Positions 44,288 to 56,861 of a stretch of 64,000 bases of DNA are shown here, piece by piece. A program made the position numbers and the translations under genes. The stretch lies in contig CM048852.1 of assembly GCA_026545225.1 (NCBI GenBank), positions 58,039,146 through 58,103,145 on the forward strand. Direction: 5' to 3'. Below the pieces are notes generated by a model, which had not been told where the DNA came from, searched no databases, and saw only the letters and a program-made list of their open reading frames with translations. The stretch comes from Cornus controversa. Lineage: Eukaryota; Streptophyta; Magnoliopsida; Cornales; Cornaceae. Position 1 is the stretch's first letter. Each line of letters starts with the position of its first letter.

Positions 44288-47200
44288 TCAGTGCCTTTGT
44301 TTCTTCTGCGATGGTCCTGAAGAAGATCCAACCTGATTAAAAAAGAAAAAACCATGGAGCACATTCAGATATACAATTTCGTCATAGATACCAGGAAACA
44401 AAGCAGCTTATTTATTTATTCCTTTCAAGCGTTACCAATATAAAGATTTTGCCCAAAATTTTCTAATTTTGTTTTAATGTGATACAAATGCACCCTTATC
44501 TGAATTCGCGGGGAAGGGAGGAGCATCAAAAAGCAATGGGCCTGTTTGGTTTAGTTTTTTCAGAACAGTTTGAGAACTTGAAAATAAGTTAACTGTTATG
44601 TTACATGGACTCGGGTACAGGTATGTATCCGCATGTCAGACGTGTCAAATCCCAAACAAAAGGACACAGGGACATTGCTAAATATTTATTTTATTTAATA
44701 TTTTTATTTTATTCTTTAGAGTAAAATAATGTTTTTGTGTAATATAGTAACCATAATAGACAATTCACTCATTTGAAGTAATAATGTAATAAAATGAAAT
44801 TATTGGATACATTTTGGTGTATGTCCAACCAAAAGTGTCAGACACATATCCCACACCCATGTCCGAATAATATGTGTCGAACGCGGGTACTTCACCTACT
44901 TTGGAAGAGTCCAAGACCATAGGTTAACTGCAAAGAAACTTGTTTGGTTTCAGTTTTTTGAAAGTTGTTTTCTGAAAACTCAGTTAAACATAATCAGGGA
45001 AAGTCAGTTTGGCTTCTTGCTGTTCAAGAATGCATTTGCCTAGGAAAAAACACAATTGGTTTGCAAGAATTTCAAATAAATTGTCACGTGAATATTTCCT
45101 TTTATTTCTTTCTTTCTTTTTTTATTTGATAATGATAAGTAAAAATTCAAAAAGGAGTGCCAAAAGACGGGGGCACAACCCTTTTATGTGGGAGGTATGC
45201 AAAGAACCTATCCTGAAGAAATATACAAATTCAACTAAACACTCCATCATAGAATCTATAGATATTAGAGCCACCATTTAAGTGTGAAAAACAGAGAACT
45301 TGAAACAAAAAACTTAACTGCGGAATTTTCATTTGCATCACGACTCAGGACCCACTGATTTTTCCCTATTGGGTTATTCACATAAATTTGGTCTCTCCCG
45401 TATACTACATCCAGGTTTGGTTGATTGCTTGGTTACTATTATCTAACTTGTTCAATTGCTTGATTAGTGTTAATTAAATAGAAATGTGAATAAAGAATTG
45501 ATTCTCATTAACTAAAATTGATTAAAATTAAATTCAGGCAAAAAGTAATCAAAAATTGACTAAGATCTATCCACCTTTTCTCTAGGTCCATCTAGAATAC
45601 ATAATCCAACTAGAAGAAGAGACTATTTTCAGATAACTATTGAACCTTTCCTCCCTGTTTCTTCAGTGACACAATATTAAAGTAGTCAGTCCTCATCTTA
45701 CAGGCTTTTATTCTCTAACAGTTTAATGTAACATACTAAAATGAAGTTGAGCATGCTTACAAGTGATAGCTGTTCACTGATGTAGGTCATTGACCTCAAC
45801 ATAGCTTCAAGTGTGTCTCTAGTAAGCTGAAACTTCACTTCCATCTCTCCTAAAGGAGACTTCGTATAATCTTGCAGCTGCAAAAAAGAAAGAAAAGAAA
45901 ACAACATTATAAAAAGCAAAAAAGAAAAGAGGGTCTAATAGCTAAAGAGATAAGAAATGAGCACTATTTTGTATGGATAAAGGCAAAATGATCATGATTT
46001 TTTGTTGAAATATGAGCATAAAAAACACAAACTGCAGGCTGAGTAATGACACCCATAACTAAATCAAGCAACAGACTGTGTATGAACTTCAAGCTCTATA
46101 AGAATCAGAGAGGGATGTCTCAGAAAAATTACCACCACAGGAGCACCAACAGGACACCTCAACTATGTGGCCATTCATAACATCCCCCACACTCTAGAAT
46201 ATTCTCCCTTTTGTGTTGAACTCTTCAGTTGTAGTACGCAGCAATAGATATCAACACACAATGAAGAACACTCACCAATTCTAAGAATTACAAATGCAAA
46301 ACAAAAGTATGAAGCACTCTAAAACTCACTATAATGCTCTCCGTATGTATTCTAGGTATATTGAGTTATATTCTGTACCAGCATGGTGTGTGTGTGTGTA
46401 TATATATAGGCTAGATAAAATTATAGAGAATAAGGTCTGTTGTGTTTTAATTCAAAAACTAAATTTCCGCAAGGCTCGATTGACTAACACAACTCTAGTG
46501 GCCTTGTGATTTTGTTGCCTTCCTTACTGGTATTCCTATATCGGGATCGGGGAGGGCACAAGTACCCGAGCCAAGAAGCAATTGCTCTCCCTCGAATGAT
46601 AGCTTGGGCCCTGTTTGGAGGAGCTTCTTGATTCTAAAATTCCTTTCATTTAAAAGGCAATCAAAGAATGCCTCCAATAAAAGGAATTTAAAAGAAAAAA
46701 GTTGTTTGGTGTATGAAGTTTTTGAAATTCCTTCCACAATTAACACATTTTTAACTTGACAAATTTATCCTTAATAATTACTCTCAATAGGCAAGTTTCA
46801 CGAAATAAAAGGAGACAAAATTGTCTATAAAAATAATTATGGCTTCATTTCAAAAGCAAGTTTTTCCAGCTTCCTTTGAACAGACTTTTTAGGACTTCAA
46901 CTTTCATTAAAAATCTATTTTCCTCATTTCACCAAAAACTAACATTTTTTAGAAAGGACTTCTTGGGCTTGGAAGCCCGTTTCAATCCACCAGGAAGCTC
47001 CCCCAAATGGGCACTTGATCGATTGAAATCTACTACAGTATTAAACTTTTCTAATTCTAAACCCTAATTTGGTGAGTACATCACAGTGTTAAATACCTGT
47101 TTACCTTTGTGGAAGAAGATTACTTATATACTCTTAAGTGTAGCTTCAATTTCCTTCTTCACCCATGAGTAGGGGGTAACAACTAATACTAACTTCTGAA

Positions 47201-50200
47201 ATCTCCAATCTAAGCTAGAAATTAAAACAAAAGTTACAGATTCTAGTTTTGCTCTACGAAATTTGCCAACCCAAGTCCTATTGATTTAACATATATGAAT
47301 GTCAAAATCAATGAAAATTGTCAGTTATCCAACAATATATCAACGTATACCACTATGCCAATCAACAAATTTTTACCTACAAATGATATTGCATGTTTCA
47401 TCTTTTTTTTGACATTTTAAAATTTGAAATTAAAGAAATGATATAATTCCAATAGGAACTCCACATCCTCCTAATCTTTCCTCAACTTACACATTCCACT
47501 AACATATATACATTTCAAAGAATGCATTTATGTTTCTCCCAAACTACCATCTCAGCATATTAGGTTAAAAGCACCTATCCAATGTTCGCAGTCACGGTGT
47601 AATGGAATCGGGCCCGTATTGACATTACGTAATGGAATCGGTTATCGCAGTCGTGAATTTTTTTTTATGTCGCACATATGATGCAAAATGTACCCATACG
47701 CAATTTTTTATGACATATCCAATAAAAATGATTTTTTAACACAAATAATGACCTACTTATAATTTTTAAGTCGTCCTAATTATATATTTTTTTACTAAAT
47801 TAATGGACAATAATAGATTTAAGTATCAATGTGAAAAAGTGGTAATTTTGTAGTCATTCTTTTGGTAGTTGGGTTCAATTTTTGTATTTTACAAATATCT
47901 AAAATAAGGTATAACTATAATTAATGGAGCACATGTAACATGAGGAATAGTGTGGACTGTTGGACAACTACTTGTTCGAGGTGGTAAAGTGCCTGGCTTC
48001 GATTCCCTCTTCTAGTTTGATCTTTTTTAAAATACCAAAAAACCAAGTGGATTGTGGCGGGTCCAACGCAGACCCACTAGGCTGGGGCGGACCCAAACCG
48101 GATGCTTCTTGGTGAAGCGTCTGTTAACTTTTTAAAAATACCAAAAACCAAGTGGGTTGTGGTGGGTCCAATGCAGACTCATCGGGCTGGGGTGGACCCG
48201 AACCGGATGCTTATGGGTGAAGTGTTCGTTACAGCCGCAAAACCGGCCGGTTCGCGCTGAATAGGACGATTCTAATGTGAATGAGGTCCCCGCTATACCG
48301 GCCCAACTCAGTGATAATGCATATTTTTATCTCCGAAATTATATTTGTTAGTACTTTATTTTAGTTTATTTTAATTAATAAATAAATTTTTATTTATTTT
48401 CAGGTTAATGACAATTTTAATTCTAGCCAATTTTTGGTTCTAATTGTAGTCCACGGGTCCAAATCTGCGGTCCAAGTTTTTCACAAGTGTTCACAGGTCC
48501 AAGTGTGCATTATCTGACAAGTGGTGGAGATTTAATTTCTAAATTGGCAAAATATAAGTATATGTATATTATATTACATATATATTTTATACATATATCC
48601 TTATATATATTATATATATATAGCCACTGTTCATCATCATCAACTTCTCCGCCATTGAAGATCAAACACCCAAAGCAATCTCCACTCCGACAAACCAAGC
48701 ACCATCACATGCCGAAGCACCTCAATTCTGGCCACCACTACCACCTTTATCCTCCACTGTCTCCACCATCGTCAACCACCAAGAAGACCCATTGCAAAGC
48801 TCCACCATCCGGACCCAATTATTCCACCCATGCAAATTCCATTGAAGACCCACTGCTAATGGCCACTGCCATCCCCATGTCCATCTCCAATCTCACCATC
48901 ATTGAAGCTGCGAGCCACCGGAACCAAGCTCCATCAATGATCAGACCGATCATAAACCATGAACCAAGCTTCGCCAAATGGGTCTTCATCACCATGGCCA
49001 TCCGAGCACCGACCAATCTCCATCATTCTGGACGCTATGCACAGGGCATCTTCATCACTGCCCAAGTTCCGTTGCCAACCGCCACTGCTGCTATCTTCAC
49101 TGCCGAGCTCAACTGGAACGCCATTGAACACCCACTGAACATCTTCAACCACCCACCGAGCTCAAAAATCGCCACCAAATCTACAATCATCTTCTCCATT
49201 GCCAAACTCCACCATCACAGCCCGCAAGACCCAACAACTACAATCATCAACCACCATGGCAGCCGAAGGTAGAGGAGTTGGTAGAAGAGAGAGAGTACTT
49301 ATAGTGTGGTTCAGCTGAAAGAAAAAGGAGAGTAGAGTTGGTAGAGAGAGAGTGAAGAAGAAGAGGTGTCAGCCAAAAGAATAGGGTTGTTGGTAAAACT
49401 GCTCTGATAATGGGTAGTGGGTTATATCTCTAAAGCTTGGGCAAAGTCAGACTTTACATCTCTTATTACACCATTTTTTCAGTAGATGTTGGAAGGCCTT
49501 TGGCTATAAATAGCCAGAGGTTGAAGCCTTGGGGGAGACATACACTAAGATACTTGGTAGAGGAGATATCAGGCAGTAGGATAGGAACTCATTCGGGCAG
49601 TAGTAGTTTAGAGAGAATCAGTAGTATAGGGGAGAGGAGAAGATAGAGCAAACAGAGAGGAAAGATTAGAGAGTTTGTGAGAGTGACTGTATTTCTTTTT
49701 AATTATTGCACTTTCTAATTTCCTCTTTAATTTCGTGTTGTATTTACTTTTATTGTCTATTTAATTACTGTTTTTATTAAGTTGTCTCTTTACTTTAATT
49801 GTCTTTTCAATTATTATATTGTCTTGCTATAATTTTCCTTTTAATTATTGCATTTAGTTGTTTTAATTTTCTCTAATTATGTGTAGCTAACTTATTAACT
49901 AAGGTTGAGGAGGAAGCCCCATTAGTTATGATTATAAATTTGTTTTCTTTTATTTATTAAATTCCAATGTTATAATTTTAACGTTTATGATTTCGGCTTC
50001 ACAAGATTAATTATTTTTTTTAACTCCTTTCACCACTAGTATCATGTAATTTTGGTAGTTAGGAATAATAAGAAATGATTAATCTAAGCTTGGTTTTATA
50101 GATCTCAAAAGTAAAAAGGCTTTGATCCTTTGTTTTCCAAGAATTTGGATACATAAAATACTTAGATTACAAAGGCTTTGCTCTTATATTTTTCAATAAA

Positions 50201-53200
50201 TTGGATACATTAGATGCTTGGAATTTTACTCATTTTAAGCGAAGGTAAATCGAAATATTTGAATTATATTTTTATGGGATTTGATAAATAATTAATTAGA
50301 GATTTGTACAATTAATGGTGGTGGAATCCGAAACCTTAGTATTTTTCGCATTATTATTTTTGTTTTAGTTACTTTATTTGCATGCTTAGTATAAAAACCC
50401 AATCTTCAATCAAATCGCCAAATCGGTTAACTAGGTTAGATTTAAATTAATTTGGTTTCACATTAGTTTCTCAAAAATATTTTAAAAGCAATCCCTTGGG
50501 TTCGACCTCATTCTTGCATTTTCTATACTACAATAGATTTGTGCACTTGCGAGTTATAAATAAAATCTTTTTCAACAAAAGAAAAACCACACCACTCGGT
50601 ATTGGCGAACCATGCACCTATCTATAAAAAAATATATTTGTTTGCATACCTTTAGACTAATGATGGCCACTCTATTAGTTGTTGTGTTCAGATTCTCCAA
50701 GGTCCAAGTCATTGACTTGAGGCGGGGTAGAATTCCCTGTATCAACAAAAATCAAACATTGAGACAAAACTGCAAAAACCATACCATATATGAAAAGAAA
50801 TGAAATTCCAGTAAGCTTGCAGGCTTTGTTGCTGCTTCAAATCCAATAATGCATTGTGCCCTAATGAATATTATAAGAAATCATTGATGCTTGACTTCTG
50901 GATAAGCCTTCTGAAATTTTTAGTTTTATTAGAATTCAGAACAAGTGAGTGTGGCCAAAACTACATATACTGACATGGATATGTGGTGAAAAAGAGTGTG
51001 GCCAAAACTACATATATTGACATGGAGATGTGGTGAAAAGAGAAAGAATAAAATTAGAAATAAATAAATTCCTGAAATGGTGGAAGTAGAACGCTCTGGA
51101 AACAAAATGGAAGAAGACCGACCCAAGTCGAGTTCGGGTAGCTCAGCTGGTTATTGTTATACCACAACAACCTAAGACATTAAATTAGGTGCACACAGTT
51201 ACCAATTTACCAGGGTAGCTAAGACATTATATATGTGGAAATAAAAACAAGGCAAAAAATAATAATAATAATAATCAAAAAAGGAAGAAGAGAGGCCATG
51301 AAATGTCTTTTAACAATCAAATAAACGTAAAGGTACTAAACTAAATATTATAAAAGCAAAATTAATATATTACTTCCTTATACCAGATTGTCAGGAGGAC
51401 CAGCATCACATTGGAGAGGTATGGGAGCCAACCTTGACACATTAGTTTCAGCAATAATTGGTGGAGATGCCCCAAGACTGTTGCGACTAAAATGAGCAAC
51501 AGGATCATCTTGTCGAGGCCACAGACACAGTGATGCAGAAATGTCTGAAGAAGGGAAAGATGTGAAACAAGATAGCGAGCCTGCGTTGACCTGGTGGGAG
51601 AAACCTGTCCTTGGCAATAGATGCTGGCAAAATTGCACATGAACAACATTAAACAAAATCACAGCAGAACAATAAAATGGTAAGTAAAAGATTACAAAGT
51701 AAATAAATTATCCATGCAAAGACTCAGAGAGTTAAATCCCAGAACACCCCAAAAGAAAAAGGAAAAAAAAAAACTCAAACTTGTAGCTCTTCAAAGATAT
51801 GCCTCATTTAAAATTACAAGTACTACCCCCATATTCCCTCCGAGCCCAAAGTCTTCTTATATTATGTTGGTGAATACATAAATAAATAAAATCTATATAT
51901 AAGCCCTACAACACCAACCCCCCACCACCCCCCCCCCCCCCCAACAAGAAAAATAAAAAAAAATAGAAATAAAAGAAAATGAAGAAATATTTTCAGCCAG
52001 CCCCTACTTATAACCAATTAGTTTATTGCACAACGACGACTAGCACTCAGATTAAAGAATCTTAGTTACCATTGTAATATTCTTATGAAGAATATCTAAG
52101 AACAATAGCTAAATAGTCAAGTGTTTACAGTTCAAGTAAAAACGCAGAACAAACAACTGAACTCGGTAACTAGCAAGAACAGTCTTTCCAGCGATCCCTT
52201 ATTCCATAGTTCTATTTCAAATTGGCAGGAATCAGTGAATGTAATCACAGATGACAGTGCTACATCATGGAATCTGCAATAGATCGATGTATGAAATCAC
52301 AGTCTAAAATCTCCAAATATAAACATATATATATGTATATATTGGCATATCTTAGTGTTAGTATTAGCCAGAGGAAAGCCTGCAATCTCAAGCTGTGAAT
52401 CTGTAACGTGAAGCACTGTTTGACTAAACCACAGATTTGAAGCTAGAATACAACAAATAAATTGCTCCGGTCTTTTAAATATGCCCCATGCGCATCTTCG
52501 TAAACATAAACACATCAAACCAAATTCTACCATTTTTACATAATGTCCTATTTTGTTCAACAAGATAAAGAAAGTTCACCTGATCTCCGGAGATTTCCCC
52601 CTTCCACTGGTTTTGGTGTTTCTGGAATAACACGATAAGAATGCTTTTCAGACCAAATGACAATTCAGGTGGAAACAGCTTCAAGATGTCATCACCGGCA
52701 AAGTTCTCATGTACGCATTTTCTGATAAGCAAACGAAGGCATGCCAGAACCTAGAGAATTTTAATATTACACAGTAATCAAGTGTCAAGAAACTTGTAAA
52801 AGAACACACAACTCATATATGTTTTCTAGAAGCTGCTAAAAATTAAGAATAAACATGAAAGTAGTGCAACTTCTGATGAAATATTTACAGCACTCCTAAC
52901 ATTATAGAAACAGTCACGTGGAAATAGACACATTCATAATGTTCAATGTAACACCTTGTCATATTTTAGGTTGCCATGTTTTCATCCTCTTCTTAGTAAT
53001 ATTGTTAGTAAAGTTGTACAGCTAAGTTACCAGTATCGCATTGTACGACACAAAATATGATGCAGCACAAGCATTCAAAAAAGAAATAAAGGATGGAGGC
53101 AATATGCAATATATCATGACTGTATTGTGGCAAAATACAGGATACACTGATAATTATGCAGTTGTGAACTTTTTAAATAAGTATTAGAGTATAATCTAAA

Positions 53201-54891
53201 GGTACTCAAGAAAACAAAAAAAAGATTGCAATGCTTCCTTTTCGCTTTCCTAGGCCACTCTTGCGGAAAAAAAAATGTACCTTTCTTTCATCCTCAGAGT
53301 TTGTATCATTTATTTATGCTTTCCACATGAAAGGAAGTCCAATTACTTAAAGCTATGAGATTCCACCAAATGTGCAAAACTTTTTTGTGTATTTAAGTTT
53401 ATTTTCATGGTAAGATCTACGATACAATACACAAAACAAAAATTCCCAAAATCAGAATGCAATACAGCCACAATTAAGTCAACCATGCTACATCAGTACA
53501 GCTGCGTCAAATTGGACAACAATTTCAAACTCCAATTCCACATCGTGTCAACATGAGTGCCTAGATGGTTTCACCAATGGACAAAGCCAACATAGTCCCA
53601 TTATACTTATAGGAGAAGTATTAGTTTCTTTTATTCTTTGGATTTCCAATCAGGTTGAGCATTCAAAGGTTAAACAACAATTTGACATCCGAAAAGCCGG
53701 GCCAAACAGCATGAAATGGTTTTATCAAACATAAAATGCTCAACATTCAGCAGACCTGTTGGGCATTAGCACCCCTCACTACTCCAACAACTAATCAAGA
53801 TTAAGCCTTCTGCAATCATTAAATGATAAAATTTTTAAGAAAATTTGTGCATCCATTAGATTGCACTCTTGTTTTTGAATTCCCAAATCCCAATGGTGAA
53901 TATTGGCCAGTAGGTTTCTGTGAAGCCACCATTAGACAACTATAATAGCTCCTAATAAATGCAGCTTCCAAAATCTTTCAATTACATAGTTACATCCTTA
54001 TTTCAAAACAAAGTTCTTCCAATCAAAATGCAGGACAAGCCAAAAACCAAGAGCATCTAAATCAATGCGGTGTAAATCTTAAACAACATGTACATTCGCC
54101 AACTAAATTCATGCACCTAAACTGAGCAATCTTTCATCACCTCTCTGCAAATGGTATCTTCATTGTTATTTTTTCCGGTAAGTTTAAATGATACGTTTTT
54201 GTTTTTACATATCATTTCAATGAAGAAATCCGTCATTGAATAGATTCATCTAGCAAAACCAGGGAACTTCACTATATTTTTCAGTGATCATTTTTTACAT
54301 TTCCTTGTACTAACAAAATTCAAGACTTCAAACATCGTCCTTTAGCTACCATTTTCTGCCCATGTCCCAAATGGGTTCATTTCCAAATGATGAAAACTTT
54401 GCCTTATTGCTATGCAAAAACAAGAGAACCATTAAAATTCAAGGGGAGGCTGAATGACACCCTAAACGAAATTAACAATAGATACACACACGTATTACTG
54501 AAATTCAGTAGTATAAAAAGTGAAATACAGCTCTAAATCTGGCTTCACCATAATTTTTATATAACTGGTGCCAAATGGAAAATGCACAAATCAACAAAGC
54601 AAACAATGTAAAATAATCCCCACACTTTAACGTACTGCTTTGGTTAGCACTGTTGGAAGCTTTTGAAATAGAATATATGCAGAGAAAGAGATAGAGAGTG
54701 TGTGTTATTACAGGGTCGACTTCAGGAAGAGAGCGAAGCTTGAGCAGGGACTGAACATGGGACCTTTCTGGAGTGGAGAGACCGGTCTTGCGGGTTCTCC
54801 ATAGGGTTGTGAGAATATGTTCGAGGTCTTCTTCGGACTTTATGGCCGATAGCTTGTGCAGTTGCAGGTATAGCAGTGTGTCTTCCTCCAT
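44288..54891 (-). CDS. Plant protein with a COMM-domain-like C-terminus
   Basis: Six exons on the minus strand, all phase 0: 54891-54712, 52750-52580, 51623-51384, 50736-50650, 45877-45761 and 44332-44288, giving 279 residues. All introns are GT-AG (for example GACCCT/gtaata, ctctag/GTTCTG, ttgcag/CTGCAA, aatcag/GTTGGA). Residues 1-117 are helical ([40 protein letters not shown]), 118-197 are Ser/Pro-rich, and 198-265 read [22 protein letters not shown] then [21 protein letters not shown] conserved Trp, a beta-rich stretch and a final amphipathic helix are the layout of a COMM domain, which in animals joins proteins into the Commander endosomal-recycling complex. The tail is basic (SQKKQRH). 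The COMM assignment is by pattern only; exon structure is well supported. The long 10.6-kb gene contains an LTR-like insertion in its fourth intron. Confidence 0.8.
44596..44910. repeat. Fragment of a dispersed GGACTCGGGTAC repeat
   Basis: TGTTACATGGACTCGGGTAC here matches TGTTACCTGGACTTGGGTAC at about 61493. Both are followed by GTGTC/GGACAC-type words. It lies in the last intron of the COMM-like gene. Confidence 0.4.
46605..47012. mobile_element. MITE in an intron of the COMM-like gene
   Basis: The left end GGGCCCTGTTTGGAGGAGCT and the right end in reverse complement GTGCCCATTTGGGGGAGCTT CC are inverted repeats of about 22 bp; subterminal parts are also mirrored (cttcttgattctaaaattcc versus aaaggacttcttgggcttgg is a weaker match). 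About 408 bp, AT-rich, non-coding. No target duplication identified. Confidence 0.45.
48029..48240. repeat. 105-bp tandem duplication
   Basis: Two units each contain AAAATACC, CCAAGTGG, TGGCGGGTCCAACGCAGACC (or its variant) and ACCGGATGCTT, offset by 105-106 bp with about 10% difference. They lie next to the LTR-like element. A sequence just before them (gtaaagtgcctggcttcgattccc, 47985-48008) resembles a SINE B-box. Confidence 0.75.
48640..49272 (+). other. GC-rich open stretch rich in Pro, His, Ser and Thr inside the LTR-like element
   Basis: This block is GC-richer than everything around it and stays open on the plus strand for about 210 codons, part of a longer frame from 48487. The translation (for example [19 protein letters not shown]) is low-complexity and matches no family I know. 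It may be captured host sequence or simply stop-poor, CAC/ACC-rich DNA; coding is doubtful. Confidence 0.3.
49501..49514 (+). promoter_or_regulatory. TATA box of the LTR-like element
   Basis: GGCTATAAATAGCC is a perfect 14-bp inverted repeat with a canonical plant TATA box in its centre, followed about 110-180 bp later by (AG)-rich leader DNA. The orientation is opposite to the host gene. Confidence 0.45.
51918..51942. repeat. Poly(C) tract
   Basis: About 24 bases of almost pure C (ccccccaccacccccc...), in intron 2 of the COMM-like gene. The length is likely to be uncertain in sequencing. Confidence 0.85.
52751..54711 (-). other. First intron of the COMM-like gene
   Basis: Two kilobases of single-copy-looking intron sequence. 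No transposon ends, tandem repeats or extra exons were recognised. Confidence 0.4.
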
Positions 54892-55030
54892 TTTCTTTAG
54901 GAGTGCTTTCTTTACCGTCTCCCACCGGAGATTTTTGGCTGTTCAAAACTCGGAGGTTTTAGTGCCACAGTCCACTATACTACGAATTATGAAATTATAA
55001 CATTGCCCTTGTTCCTATAAATATTCTTTT

Positions 55031-55389
55031 GGGTAAAATTACTATCAGCTCCGATGAGGTTTAACTTAATTATTTTTAAATTAAAATTTTTAATAAAATA
55101 CTTCTCATTTAAACTATAGATTTGTTAAACAAAATCATATATAATTATAATATATTTTTATGTATATATTTTCTCTTTCAATATCACACCAGCGCTATCA
55201 CAATTAAGGGTAGTTTTGATATTTTAATTTTCTTTAATTAATTAATTTTAACATAGTTAATTTTCAATTAACAACAGAAATACCCGAAATAAAATCAATT
55301 AAAACTCATGAAAGATTGATCATCAAATTTTAAAAACTTTAATCTGAAAATAATTAAGCAAAATCTCATGAAAAGTCAGAGTAATTTAC
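55031..55389. mobile_element. Mutator-like MITE upstream of the COMM-like gene
   Basis: Left arm GGGTAAAATTACTATCAG, then GATGAGGTTTAACTTAATTA TTTT; right arm in reverse complement GTAAATTACTCTGAC, then CATGAGATTTTGCTTAATTA TTTT. The arms match over about 60 bp. Flanks TATTCTTTT (55022-55030) and TATTTTTTT (55390-55398) agree at 8 of 9. Only 359 bp, non-coding, and about 140 bp from the start codon of the COMM-like gene, so within its promoter. Confidence 0.6.
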
Positions 55390-56861
55390 TATTTTTTTTT
55401 TTTTGCGTTTTTTATAACGATGATACATTTTTGCAGAGGAAAAACTACACTTAAATAAAGTTAGGAGGTCTAAATTACAAAGTGTTTTATTTTAAAAGTT
55501 TATTTTTCGCTTTAGTTTAATTAAATAAAACAATTACATATGCATTGAAAATTATTATTCAAGTCCAAAATATTTTTCAATATCTTATTCCAACACACAT
55601 TAAACTCCGTTTGGTTCCTGTGCGACTAAAGGAACATTGTCCATGAGTAGAAAAAATCTAACAGATCATTGTATTTTCATTTCACTAGAAAAAAATTGAA
55701 TTTATTGCAAAGCACCACGGTCTGGATAAATTATATTTCATCACAAAAATATGGTCTATTATTTTACTTTAGTGAACTACTTTTTTTAATTTTTTAAAAT
55801 AGTGAAGTAATTTTTGAATTGTCTGGCAAAATCATGTTTTGATAGTTCTTAATTTTGAGGTTTTTTTAGACGTGATGAACAGTTTCACTACTCACTTTTT
55901 TTAAGTTGTCATTATCAACTATCTAATTCATATTTGCTCGTTTAAATATGTTCTTAATTTGATTTATTAAACAGACATATTTTATTTAGAATGACTCATA
56001 ATTTATTTGTTAATAAAATTCAAACTTTGTTTGCATTTGCAGACACACTTGAAATTTATAGGAGTTTACCGATGAAATTTAAATTTTTCTTATTTTTGCG
56101 CCTCATGTTTTGATATAATATCTCTTCCCGATATTCATATTCTTTAGCCATACTAGACCAAAAATTTATCCAAGCACGTTTGGAAAATATACTTTATTCT
56201 CATCAAAATATAGCTGATGTGTTGTGAAACTTGCGATATTACAAATGTATCCACTTGCATTAATGTAAAAGGAAAAATAAGTTGACTGTCATTCAAGGTT
56301 ATATCACACGATCTAATTTTGACTACTTTACAACATAATAGCACGTTCACGAGTGTTTTTATAACGTATATTTTGTTTTACTTTATGGTTTATTCGCTTT
56401 TACTGAATTACTTTTATATTTCTGTAATTTTTGAAAAACCAAACGATATTTCAGGTATTTTTTTTTAATTTATTGAGTGAATGAATTATTTGATTTAAGA
56501 AGGATAATTTGATATTTTGGAATAAGATATTGAAGGGCATTTTGAACCTGAATAATAATTTTAAATGCATATGTAATTATTTTGCTTAATTCAATCAAAG
56601 TGAAAAATAAACAATTAAAATAGACCACTTTGTAATTTAGGTCTCTAAAATTTATTTAAGTGTAGTTTTTCCTTTTGCAGATTGCATTTGTTTAAAAATA
56701 TATATCTAATATTTTAGAATAAAAATTTATTTTCCTATTATAGTTCAACAACTATGGCGATAGTTTTTTTTTTTAATAATATATATAACGTAATTTTTTG
56801 TTTTCAAAATAAATTTTATCATAACAAAAACGTCACTTTTGTTTCATATGAAATAAAAATT
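55390..56861. other. AT-rich intergenic DNA
   Basis: No gene. Two parts mirror each other (acttaaataaag...tctaaattacaaagtg at 55449-55485 and its inverted counterpart at about 56605-56670; also tgcatatgtaattatttt around 56570 versus aattacatatgcattgaaaa at 55531), which suggests the arms of one further foldback element spanning about 55430-56680. Confidence 0.45.

Larger units (their letters stand above)
48311..50573 (+). mobile_element. LTR-like sequence, probably a solo LTR of a retrotransposon
   Basis: Starts TGATAATGCATATTTTTATC and ends near GGGTTCGACCTCATTCTTGC, CTATACTACAATAGATTTGT and GCACTTGCGAG..TTTTTCA, wording I know from the 3' parts of plant Ty3/gypsy LTRs. A palindromic TATA box GGCTATAAATAGCC at 49501-49514 followed by a purine-rich leader fits an LTR promoter. 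No second LTR, primer-binding site or gag-pol sequence was found. The 5-bp target duplication is not evident, so the limits are approximate. It carries a GC-rich open stretch at 48640-49272. Confidence 0.45.

Noticed and set aside
48487-49272. 261-codon open frame as a real gene
   Set aside because: Low-complexity Pro/His/Ser/Thr-rich translation, no domain, located in an LTR-like insertion within an intron; kept only as a compositional feature.
51136-51165. tRNA-like GGGTAGCTCAGCTGGTTA
   Set aside because: A perfect A-box but no B-box, anticodon arm or acceptor stem follows. At most a SINE head; not called as a tRNA gene.
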